From an uncultured Collinsella sp. (GTDB lineage Bacteria; Actinomycetota; Coriobacteriia; Coriobacteriales; Coriobacteriaceae): a DNA stretch of 11,765 nt. Shown in pieces: positions 5,995 through 11,765 of the stretch (positions within the stretch are counted from its first letter, which is position 1; the number at the start of each line of letters is the position of its first letter). The notes under the pieces are model-generated. The model did no database searches. It was not told where the DNA came from and worked only from the letters and a program-made list of their open reading frames with translations. The translations under genes and the position numbers were made by a program. The stretch spans positions 1 to 11,765 of the forward strand of contig CAADSS010000073.1 in the NCBI GenBank assembly GCA_900751695.1. The letters run 5' to 3'.

Positions 5995-6558
5995 ATGGTT
6001 CCATCGCAGCATTCCGCGTTGAGGGGCGCTTTTGAGTGGATCGCGGTCATCGCGATCGCACTGGTCGCCACCTTCTTGATTCGCTCGTTTGTGGTCGAGC
6101 CCTTTGTGGTGCCCACCGGCTCCATGGAGTCCACGATCGAGATTGGCGACCAGATCCTGGCACAAAAGGTGAGCCTCGAGCTCGGTCAGCCCGTCAAGCA
6201 GGGCGATATCGTGGTGTTTCACAACCCCGATGGCACCTCCGAGCATGATGTTCTCGTCAAGCGTGTTATTGCCACGGCCGGCCAGACGGTCGACCTGCAG
6301 GATGGCAAGGTGGTCGTTGACGGCCAAGCGCTCGACGAGGAATATACGACGGGCATGAGCTGGCCACTTTCGGTCCAAGCGCCCGGCGCTCAGGTAAGCT
6401 ATCCCTACACCGTTCCCGACGGGTGCGTGTGGGTGATGGGCGACAACCGCGAAAACTCTGCCGACTCACGCTACTTTGGTCCCGTCGACCGTTCGGACCT
6501 GATCGCCGTGGCGCTCGTGCGTTACTGGCCGCTCAACCGTCTGGGCGCTATCGACTAA
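5995..6558 (+). CDS. lepB: Signal peptidase I
   Basis: Type I signal peptidase cuts signal peptides from exported proteins at the outer face of the membrane. The 187-residue protein has one N-terminal membrane segment (about residues 14-34, WIAVIAIALVATFLIRSFVV). The family boxes follow: PTGSMESTI with catalytic S43, and VLVKRVIA with the general base K89. Then come GQTVDLQDGKVVVDG and the conserved VMGDNRENSADSRYFGPV. The ATG at 5995 is preferred because it lies five bases after GAGGAG; a GTG at 5989 overlaps trmD and that site. The size and single anchor fit Gram-positive SipS-like enzymes. It is the last gene of the rpsP cluster; no clear terminator hairpin follows before glyQ. Confidence 0.95.
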   Translation: MVPSQHSALRGAFEWIAVIAIALVATFLIRSFVVEPFVVPTGSMESTIEIGDQILAQKVSLELGQPVKQGDIVVFHNPDGTSEHDVLVKRVIATAGQTVDLQDGKVVVDGQALDEEYTTGMSWPLSVQAPGAQVSYPYTVPDGCVWVMGDNRENSADSRYFGPVDRSDLIAVALVRYWPLNRLGAID

Positions 6559-6565
6559 AAACCGC

Positions 6566-6571
6566 TATAGT
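6566..6571 (+). promoter_or_regulatory. Weak candidate -10 box upstream of glyQ
   Basis: TATAGT (5 of 6 to TATAAT) lies in the 59-base gap between lepB and glyQ and is followed by the short repeat AGTACAGTAC. No good -35 box is found 16-18 bases upstream. glyQS may instead be read through from lepB. The gap is too short for a T-box leader. Confidence 0.3.
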
Positions 6572-6617
6572 ACAGTACCTAACCGTGTAATCGTTTCGAC
6601 GAGGGGATATTAGAGGC

Positions 6618-7529
6618 ATGAACGCTTCATCGCTTTCCTTCCAAGACATCATCCTGCGCCTCCAGCAGTACTGGGGCGAGCAGGGCTGCGTCATTATGCA
6701 GCCCTATGACTCCGAGGTCGGTGCCGGTACCTTCCATACCGCGACCACGCTGCGCTCGCTCGGTCCCGCCGAGTGGCGCACCTGCTATGCGCAGCCCTGC
6801 CGCCGTCCCGCCGACGGCCGCTACGGCGAGAACCCCAACCGCATGCAGCACTACTATCAGTTCCAGGTGCTCATCAAGCCTTCTCCGGTCAACGCCCAGG
6901 AGCTCTACCTGGGGTCTCTTGCCGCTATCGGTCTGGACCCCAACGACCATGACGTCCGCTTTGTCGAGGACGACTGGGAGAGCCCGACGCTCGGCGCCTG
7001 GGGCCTTGGCTGGGAGGTCTGGCTCAATGGCATGGAGGTCACGCAGTTTACGTACTTCCAGCAGGTGGGCGGCATCGAGGTCGACCCCGTGCCCGTCGAG
7101 ATCACCTACGGCCTGGAGCGTATCGCCATGTACGCCCAGGGCGTTAACTCGGTCTACGACCTGGTGTGGAGCTACCTGCCCGACGGCACGCCCATGACCT
7201 ATGGCGACGTGTTCCTCGAGAACGAGCGCGAGTTCAGCGCCTACAACTTTGAGGTCGCCAACGTCGAGATGATGCGTCAGAAGTTTGACGACTACGAGGC
7301 CGAGTGCCATTCCTGCCTGGAGCGCAAGCTGCCGCTGCCGGCATATGACTGCGTCATGAAGTGCAGCCATGCTTTCAACCTGCTCGATGCCCGCGGCGCG
7401 CTGTCCGCGGTCGAGCGTGCCAACTACATCCTGCGCGTCCGCGCCGTCGCCAAGGCGTGCTGCGAGGCCTACATGGCCGAGGTCGCCGGAGTCAACGAGA
7501 ATGCCGACCAGGAAGGCGAGGTGGCGTAA
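6618..7529 (+). CDS. glyQ: Glycyl-tRNA synthetase alpha subunit
   Basis: GlyQ is the catalytic subunit of the bacterial alpha2beta2 glycyl-tRNA synthetase, which forms glycyl-adenylate and charges tRNA-Gly. The 303-residue sequence is typical throughout: FQDIILRLQQYWGEQGCVIMQPYD near the N-terminus, then GAGTFHTATTLRSLGP. The class II motif 2 region is RRPADGRYGENPNR (from R62). QHYYQFQVLIKPSP, FVEDDWESPTLGAWGLGWEVW, MEVTQFTYFQQ and VEITYGLERIAMY (motif 3 type) follow. The ATG at 6618 has a GAGGGG at 6601 and an AGAGG almost touching it, so the spacing is not ideal but no better start exists. glyS begins three bases after its stop, as expected for subunits made in equal amounts. Confidence 0.97.
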   Translation: MNASSLSFQDIILRLQQYWGEQGCVIMQPYDSEVGAGTFHTATTLRSLGPAEWRTCYAQPCRRPADGRYGENPNRMQHYYQFQVLIKPSPVNAQELYLGSLAAIGLDPNDHDVRFVEDDWESPTLGAWGLGWEVWLNGMEVTQFTYFQQVGGIEVDPVPVEITYGLERIAMYAQGVNSVYDLVWSYLPDGTPMTYGDVFLENEREFSAYNFEVANVEMMRQKFDDYEAECHSCLERKLPLPAYDCVMKCSHAFNLLDARGALSAVERANYILRVRAVAKACCEAYMAEVAGVNENADQEGEVA

Positions 7530-7532
7530 GCC

Positions 7533-9629
7533 ATGGCAGACGCTAAGGATTTCCTGTTTGAGATCGGTACGGAGGAAATGCCCTCCGCGCCGCTGAACAA
7601 TGCCGTCAAGCAGCTTGGCACCATGATCGCCAAGGGTCTCGATGAGGCCGGTCTGGCCCACGGCGAGGTCCGCGTGATCTCGAGTCCGCGTCGCCTGGCT
7701 GCACTCGTTGCCGACGTCGCCACCGCGACCGATGAGGTTCACGAGGTCAAGCGTGGCCCCGCGGCCAACATTGCCTTCGATGCCGACGGCAACGCCACTA
7801 AGGCCGCCCAGGGCTTTGCCCGCAAGTGCGGTGTGGCTCCCGAGGACCTGGTTCGACGCGAGGACACTGACGGTCGCGAGTATGTGTTCGCCGAGAAGAA
7901 CATTCCCTCCGCACCGGCTACGCCGATTCTGACGGCCCTGTGCGAGAAGATCATCGCCGGCCTGCAGTGGCCCAACTACCGCTCCCAGCGCTGGGGCCAC
8001 GAGCACGCGACGTTCGTGCGTCCGGTCCGTTGGATCTGCTGCCTTTTGGGCGAGGATGTTGTGCCCGTGTCGTTTGCCGACGTGACGAGTGGCAACACCA
8101 CGCGTGGTCATCGCGTACTTGGCCCCGGTGACCATGTGGTCGCCAGCCCCGCCGTCTACGAGCAAGTGCTCGAGGACGCCGGCGTGCTTTCTGCCGAGCG
8201 TCGTCGTGAGGCCATCCTCGCCGGTATCGCCGAGGTCGAGGCTGCCCGTCCCGGCTGCCATGTCGATACGCCCAAGAAGGTCTTCGAGGAGGTCATTAAC
8301 CTCTGCGAGTGGCCGACGGTGCTCGTCGGTACCTTCGATGAGGAGTTCCTCAAGGTCCCGCACGAGATTATCTGCGAGTCCATGCTCACCAACCAGCGCT
8401 ACTTCCCGATCTATGACGGCGAGGGCAAGCTCACGCGTGAGTTCGTGGTCGTCTCCAACAGCAAGCCCGAGAATGCCGAGCGCGTGATCGACGGCAACGA
8501 GCGCGTTGTGCGTGCCCGTCTGGACGACGCTAAGTTCTTCTATGAAGAGGACCTGAAGATCTCCCTCGACGAGTTCCGTGAGCGTCTGGCCAAGGTTGCC
8601 TTCCAGGAGAAGCTCGGTAGCGTGCTCGCCAAGTCCGAGCGCATCGAGCAGCTCGCACTCGCTATTGCCCGTGTGGCTCATCTGGGCGCCCATCTTGCCG
8701 CTGACGCTGCTCGCGCCGCGCACCTGTGCAAGGCCGACTTGGTATCCAACGCCGTCGTCGAGTTCACGAGCCAGCAGGGCGTGATGGGCGGTTACTACGC
8801 CACCGCGATGGGGGAGAACGACGAGGTCGCCCACGCCATTCGCGATCATTATCGTCCCCGCTTTGCCGGTGACGAGCTGCCCGAGGGCACCGCTGGCTGC
8901 ATCGTGGCCTGCGCCGACAAGCTCGATACCATCGCCGGTATCTTTGCCATTGGCGAGCCCCCGACCGGCTCCTCCGACCCCTACGCGCTGCGTCGTGCCG
9001 CTATCGGCATCATCAACATCCTGCGCGACCGTCTGCCGATCGACCCCACGTCGCTTATCGACTTCGCCCTCGAGCTCTATAGTGAGCAGGGCATTGAGTT
9101 CGACGCCGCCGAGGTCGCTCAGCAGGTTCGTGACTTCTTCCATGGCCGCCTGGTGAGCATGGCCCGCGACGAAAAGATCCCGGCCGATACCGTTGCCGCC
9201 GTCTCTGCGGTGCACATCATCGCCCCGTCCGTCTTCTTCGCCCGCTGCGCCGCCCTCGACGAGGCCCGCAAGAACGACGCCGAGACGTTCGACAACCTTG
9301 CGACCGCCTATGCTCGCGCTGCGCATATCTCCAAGCCCGAGCTGGGCGTGGAGTACGACCGCAGCCTGATGGGCGAGGTCGAGCTCGCGCTTGCCGATGC
9401 CTCCGAGGCTGCTCAGACCGCTGTAGATGCCGCCCTCGCTGCTGAGGATTACCCGTCCGCATTTGCTGCCCTCGCCGCCCTGCGCGCGCCCATCGACCGT
9501 TTCTTCGACGAGGTTATGGTCATGGACAAGGACGAGCAGCTCCGCGATAATCGCCTTAAGCTGCTCAACCGCTTCGAGGCCGTTTTCTCCGGCATCGCCA
9601 ACATCGGTGAGCTTGCCCGCAAAAAGTAA
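7533..9629 (+). CDS. glyS: Glycyl-tRNA synthetase beta subunit
   Basis: GlyS is the tRNA-recognition subunit of the two-subunit glycyl-tRNA synthetase and is needed with GlyQ for charging. The 698-residue length is normal. Markers are FLFEIGTEEMPSAPL at the N-terminus, ISSPRRLAALV, EHATFVRPVRWICCLLG, and the conserved SMLTNQRYFPIYD followed by FVVVSN. An HD-like middle part has CKADLVSNAVVEFTSQQGVMGGYYA and ADKLDTIAGIFAIGEPPTGSSDPYALRRAAIG. A C-terminal helical anticodon-binding domain ends with DRFFDEVMVMDKDEQLRDNRLKLL. The ATG at 7533 lies behind GGCGAGGTGG. The gene is intact and has the same codon use as glyQ. The downstream regulator gene begins 34 bases later with its own ribosome binding site, so it could share the transcript. 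Confidence 0.97.
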   Translation: MADAKDFLFEIGTEEMPSAPLNNAVKQLGTMIAKGLDEAGLAHGEVRVISSPRRLAALVADVATATDEVHEVKRGPAANIAFDADGNATKAAQGFARKCGVAPEDLVRREDTDGREYVFAEKNIPSAPATPILTALCEKIIAGLQWPNYRSQRWGHEHATFVRPVRWICCLLGEDVVPVSFADVTSGNTTRGHRVLGPGDHVVASPAVYEQVLEDAGVLSAERRREAILAGIAEVEAARPGCHVDTPKKVFEEVINLCEWPTVLVGTFDEEFLKVPHEIICESMLTNQRYFPIYDGEGKLTREFVVVSNSKPENAERVIDGNERVVRARLDDAKFFYEEDLKISLDEFRERLAKVAFQEKLGSVLAKSERIEQLALAIARVAHLGAHLAADAARAAHLCKADLVSNAVVEFTSQQGVMGGYYATAMGENDEVAHAIRDHYRPRFAGDELPEGTAGCIVACADKLDTIAGIFAIGEPPTGSSDPYALRRAAIGIINILRDRLPIDPTSLIDFALELYSEQGIEFDAAEVAQQVRDFFHGRLVSMARDEKIPADTVAAVSAVHIIAPSVFFARCAALDEARKNDAETFDNLATAYARAAHISKPELGVEYDRSLMGEVELALADASEAAQTAVDAALAAEDYPSAFAALAALRAPIDRFFDEVMVMDKDEQLRDNRLKLLNRFEAVFSGIANIGELARKK

Positions 9630-9636
9630 GCCAGCC

Positions 9637-9650
9637 TGCGCATAAGCGCA
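9637..9650 (+). promoter_or_regulatory. Short hairpin next to the ribosome binding site of the PPDK regulator gene
   Basis: TGCGC-ATAA-GCGCA forms a perfect 5-bp stem with a four-base loop. It ends directly before AAAGGAG at 9651-9657, the ribosome binding site of the next gene. Almost the same hairpin lies before the ppdK ribosome binding site (10808-10821). A role in initiation or mRNA stability is inference. Confidence 0.5.
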
Positions 9651-9663
9651 AAAGGAGCCCCGC

Positions 9664-10539
9664 ATGGATTGCCCGGTCACCGCTCGTCCCACCGTTATCG
9701 TTATCTCCGATTCGCTCGGCGATACCGCTTGTGAGGTGGTGCTTGCGGCGTCCGGGCAATTTGATGAAGGGGCTTTTCGTTTGTTGCGCCTGCCCAAGGT
9801 GACCTCGGTGGAGCAGGTGGAGTCGTTTGTGGGCCCGCGCGTCGATGCCGACCATCGCGATATTGCCGTGTTTCACACCATTGTCGATCCGGCGCTTCGC
9901 GCCCGCGTGCTCGATTACCTGGGTATGCTGCATATTCGCTCGGTCGACCTGATCGGTCCGACGCTTGCCGTGCTGTCGTCGCTCATCGGTGTGCCGCCCA
10001 AAGGCGTTGCGGGCGTGATTCACAGGACCGATGACCGCTATTTCCATCGTATCGAGGCCATGGAGTATTTCGTTGAGCACGATGATGGACGCGGCTGCGA
10101 CGACCTTTCGGGGGCCGATATCGTGCTGCTGGGCGTATCCCGCACGTCCAAGACGCCGCTGTCGATGTATTTGGCCTATCAGGGTTACAAGGTTGCCAAT
10201 GTTCCTTTGGCCCATGGCATGGAGCCACCGAAGTCGATTTACGAGGTTGACCCGATGCGCCTGTTCGGCCTAATTTCGACCGTCGATGTGATTTCCGAAA
10301 TTCGCGATAGCCGCTTGGGCGATGACTACGCTCGTGCCGTTGCCGGCTCCTATGCCGAGCCCGAGAGTGTGCGCAGCGAGCTTGAGGAAGCTCGTGCCCT
10401 CATGAAGCGGCTAGGCTGCTTTGTGGTGCGTACCGACGGCAAGGCTATCGAGGAGAGCGCTGCCGAGATCATCAGCCACTTTGAGGAAATCCAAGAAGCC
10501 CGTGCCCGCCGAACCGCCCGCCGAGCCCAGCAAAGTTAA
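9664..10539 (+). CDS. Pyruvate,phosphate dikinase regulatory protein (DUF299 kinase/phosphorylase)
   Basis: This 291-residue protein belongs to the DUF299 family. Its members are bifunctional: they inactivate pyruvate,phosphate dikinase by ADP-dependent phosphorylation of an active-site threonine, and reactivate it by phosphate-dependent removal of that group. Signatures are ISDSLGDTACEVVLAA (N-terminal), DIAVFHTIVDPALRARV, DLIGPTLAVLSSLIG, HRTDDRYFHRIEAMEYFVEHDDG, the P-loop GVSRTSKT (157-164) followed by PLSMYLAYQGYKVANVPL, and PMRLFGL. The ATG at 9664 is six bases after AAAGGAG. Some family members act on PEP synthase instead, but the ppdK gene directly downstream makes the dikinase the likely partner. 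The C-terminus ends in a basic RARRTARRAQQ tail. No strong terminator follows; only a small GTCT/AGAC hairpin at 10566-10578 is seen. Confidence 0.93.
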   Translation: MDCPVTARPTVIVISDSLGDTACEVVLAASGQFDEGAFRLLRLPKVTSVEQVESFVGPRVDADHRDIAVFHTIVDPALRARVLDYLGMLHIRSVDLIGPTLAVLSSLIGVPPKGVAGVIHRTDDRYFHRIEAMEYFVEHDDGRGCDDLSGADIVLLGVSRTSKTPLSMYLAYQGYKVANVPLAHGMEPPKSIYEVDPMRLFGLISTVDVISEIRDSRLGDDYARAVAGSYAEPESVRSELEEARALMKRLGCFVVRTDGKAIEESAAEIISHFEEIQEARARRTARRAQQS

Positions 10540-10675
10540 CTCATTTCGGTAGCTAAAAATGCACCGTCTCAAAAAGACTACCTAAAAATAATGCACGATA
10601 TTGGTAAAGCGATTTAGCAAAAAACTTGCATTTGACCTGCAATTCTCTTGCATTGGTATCTTCATAAGGTAACCA

Positions 10676-10715
10676 CCTTTACCTACCGTTTACCGCCAGT
10701 TTTAGCACGTTTACC
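10676..10715 (+). promoter_or_regulatory. Three phased TTTACC direct repeats upstream of ppdK
   Basis: CCTTTACC (10676), CGTTTACC (10687) and CGTTTACC (10708) are spaced 11 and 21 bases apart, that is one and two helical turns. A reverse copy, TTGGTAAA, lies at 10601-10608 and mirrors TTTACCAA at 10710-10717. They sit just upstream of the candidate ppdK promoter, where an activator could bind. The repeats are plain in the sequence; the operator role is inferred. Confidence 0.5.
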
Positions 10716-10733
10716 AAACCGCGCATCCTCTGC

Positions 10734-10762
10734 TTAAGCCCGCTCAAAACCCGCCGTATAGT
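10734..10762 (+). promoter_or_regulatory. Candidate ppdK promoter
   Basis: TATAGT (10757-10762, 5 of 6 to TATAAT) is preceded, after 17 bases, by TTAAGC (10734-10739, only 3 of 6 to TTGACA). A weak -35 box beside upstream repeats would fit an activator-dependent promoter. A start near 10769 leaves about 70 bases of leader. A second possible promoter is TTGACC (10632-10637) with TATCTT (10657-10662), but its spacing of 19 is long. The rest of the 298-base gap between the regulator gene and ppdK holds AT-rich sequence with two TTGCATT copies (10626, 10649). Confidence 0.45.
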
Positions 10763-10788
10763 TCCCTCACGGCCCGCATCTGGCGGGT
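10749..10788 (+). promoter_or_regulatory. Alternative stem structures in the ppdK leader region
   Basis: ACCCGCC (10749-10755) is complementary to GGCGGGT (10782-10788), and CCCGC (10773-10777) is complementary to the same GCGGG (10783-10787) with a five-base loop. The two pairings exclude each other. No T tract follows, so this is not a standard terminator. If transcription starts near 10769 only the short hairpin can form in that RNA. Confidence 0.35.
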
Positions 10789-10807
10789 CGATTCGTTACC
10801 ACGGTCG

Positions 10808-10821
10808 TGCGCGTAAGCGCA
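10808..10821 (+). promoter_or_regulatory. Short hairpin next to the ppdK ribosome binding site
   Basis: TGCGC-GTAA-GCGCA is a 5-bp stem closed by GTAA, a GNRA-type tetraloop in RNA. GGAAGGGG, the ppdK ribosome binding site, starts two bases later. It differs by one base from 9637-9650, which holds the same place before the regulator gene. Confidence 0.5.
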
Positions 10822-10837
10822 TGGAAGGGGAAGTATC

Positions 10838-11765
10838 GTGAGCGATTGCAAGAGGGTTTACCGTTTTGGAACCGACGCCCAGGGCACCTGTGTCACCGAG
10901 GGCGACAAGTCCATGAACTTCGTGCTTGGCGGCAAAGGCGCTAACCTTGCCGAGATGAGCCGTATCGGCCTGCCGATTCCCGGTGGTTTTACCATTACCT
11001 GCCAGACCTGTGTCGAGTACTCCGGTGCCGGCAACGTCTGGCCCGAAGGCGCGCTCGATGAGATCGTTGCCGCCGAGGAAGACCTCGAGTCCCGCTGCGG
11101 CAAAAAGCTCGGTGACGCCTCCGATCCGCTGCTCGTGTCGGTTCGCTCGGGCGCTCCGTTTTCCATGCCCGGCATGATGGACACGGTCCTCAACTTGGGT
11201 CTCAACGACGACTCCGTTCAGGGTCTCATTGCCCAGACGCAAAACCCGCGCTTTGCTTGGGATAGCTACCGCCGCTTTATCCAGATGTTTTCCAACGTCG
11301 TCATGGGCGTTGACGCCGACCTGTTCGAGAACGCCCTGACCCAGGCCCGTCTGGTCGCCGGCGTTCGCGTCGATTCCGAGCTTTCGGCCGAGGACCTGCA
11401 GGAACTCGTCGAGACCTTTAAGGGCATCTTCTCCGAGAACGTCGATGCCGCCCTGTATCCCGAGCTCGAGGTCGCCGATGGCAAGCCCGTCTTCCCGCAC
11501 GACCCGGAGCTTCAGCTACGCCTTGCCATCCAGGCCGTCTTTGGCAGCTGGATGAACGAGCGCGCCTGCATGTACCGCAAGCGGCATGGCATTTCCGACG
11601 ATCTCGGCACCGCCGTCAACGTGCAGGCCATGGCCTTTGGCAACAAGGGGGAGACCTCTGCGACTGGCGTCGCCTTCACGCGCAACCCGGCCGATGGCAC
11701 CAAGGAGTTCTACGGCGACTTTCTGGTCAACGCCCAGGGCGAGGACCTCGTCGCCGGCATCCGCA
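10838..11765 (+). CDS. ppdK: Pyruvate,phosphate dikinase, 3'-truncated
   Basis: PPDK interconverts pyruvate, ATP and phosphate with phosphoenolpyruvate, AMP and diphosphate. In gut anaerobes it serves glycolysis or gluconeogenesis. Only the first 309 codons of an expected 870-900 are here, so the window ends within the N-terminal ATP-binding domain. Seen: VYRFGTDAQG, then MNFVLGGKGANLAEMSRIGLPIPGGFTIT, the nucleotide-site segment VSVRSGAPFSMPGMMDTVLNLGLND (around residue 102 onward), and GTAVNVQAMAFGNKG with GVAFTRNP (277-284) and NAQGEDLVAGIR at the edge. The phosphohistidine domain and the regulated threonine lie beyond the window. The start is GTG at 10838, seven bases after GGAAGGGG. The ATG at 10821 is out of frame with a stop within seven codons. 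The dedicated regulator is encoded immediately upstream. Confidence 0.95.
   Translation, partial: MSDCKRVYRFGTDAQGTCVTEGDKSMNFVLGGKGANLAEMSRIGLPIPGGFTITCQTCVEYSGAGNVWPEGALDEIVAAEEDLESRCGKKLGDASDPLLVSVRSGAPFSMPGMMDTVLNLGLNDDSVQGLIAQTQNPRFAWDSYRRFIQMFSNVVMGVDADLFENALTQARLVAGVRVDSELSAEDLQELVETFKGIFSENVDAALYPELEVADGKPVFPHDPELQLRLAIQAVFGSWMNERACMYRKRHGISDDLGTAVNVQAMAFGNKGETSATGVAFTRNPADGTKEFYGDFLVNAQGEDLVAGIR

Noticed and set aside
6559..6617. Possible T-box riboswitch for the glycyl-tRNA synthetase genes
   Set aside because: The gap is only 59 bases, with no room for the stem I specifier loop, the T-box sequence and the antiterminator.
6627..9797. A 1056-codon open frame on the minus strand
   Set aside because: It lies opposite glyQ, glyS and the start of the next gene. 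High-GC codon bias on the plus strand leaves the antisense frame free of stops. The translation is low in complexity and resembles no protein family.
10548..10582. Terminator after the PPDK regulator gene (GGTAG with CTACC, and GTCT with AGAC inside)
   Set aside because: The stems are short and AT-rich, and an A-rich rather than T-rich stretch follows, so it is not a convincing intrinsic terminator.
1..11765. CRISPR array, defence island, prophage or novel multi-gene system
   Set aside because: No regularly spaced repeats, toxin-antitoxin pairs, phage genes or clusters of unknown genes are present. Every substantial gene has a recognised family.

Overview
The window looks like a chromosomal piece of a high-GC Gram-positive bacterium, most likely a gut actinobacterium of the Coriobacteriia (Collinsella-like). 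This rests on the gene order, the GC-rich codon use, the frequent TTG and GTG starts behind purine-rich ribosome binding sites, and the general look of the proteins. It is inference from memory of these families; no search was run. Almost everything here is core housekeeping, cut at both ends: nadD lacks its 5' part and ppdK lacks its 3' two thirds.

Layout. (1) Positions 1-1660, plus strand: nadD (partial), yqeK and rsfS, a common bacterial cluster for NAD synthesis, dinucleotide tetraphosphate turnover and ribosome silencing. (2) Positions 1660-2580: a visibly AT-richer insert with a REP-associated tyrosine transposase (RAYT-like, HUH superfamily) gene. It is bracketed by two matching 35-bp palindromic repeats in inverted orientation, and an intrinsic terminator lies between the left repeat and the gene. 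(3) Positions 2614-3867, minus strand: dinB (DNA polymerase IV), possibly read from a leaderless transcript. (4) Positions 3868-4067: a divergent intergenic region with a good promoter for the next operon. (5) Positions 4068-6558, plus strand: rpsP, khpA, rimM, trmD and lepB, tightly packed with gaps of 2-10 bases, for ribosome assembly, tRNA modification and protein export. (6) Positions 6618-9629: glyQ and glyS, the two-subunit glycyl-tRNA synthetase. (7) Positions 9664-11765: a DUF299 pyruvate,phosphate dikinase regulatory kinase/phosphorylase, then a 298-base regulatory region, then ppdK, its target enzyme.

The genes mostly support translation (S16, RimM, TrmD, RsfS, GlyRS). The last two form a dedicated enzyme-regulator pair controlling the PEP/pyruvate interconversion. 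I see no CRISPR array, rRNA, tRNA or phage genes. The least ordinary parts are the RAYT element with its paired repeats and the region upstream of ppdK, which has phased TTTACC repeats, alternative RNA pairings and a hairpin also found upstream of the regulator gene.
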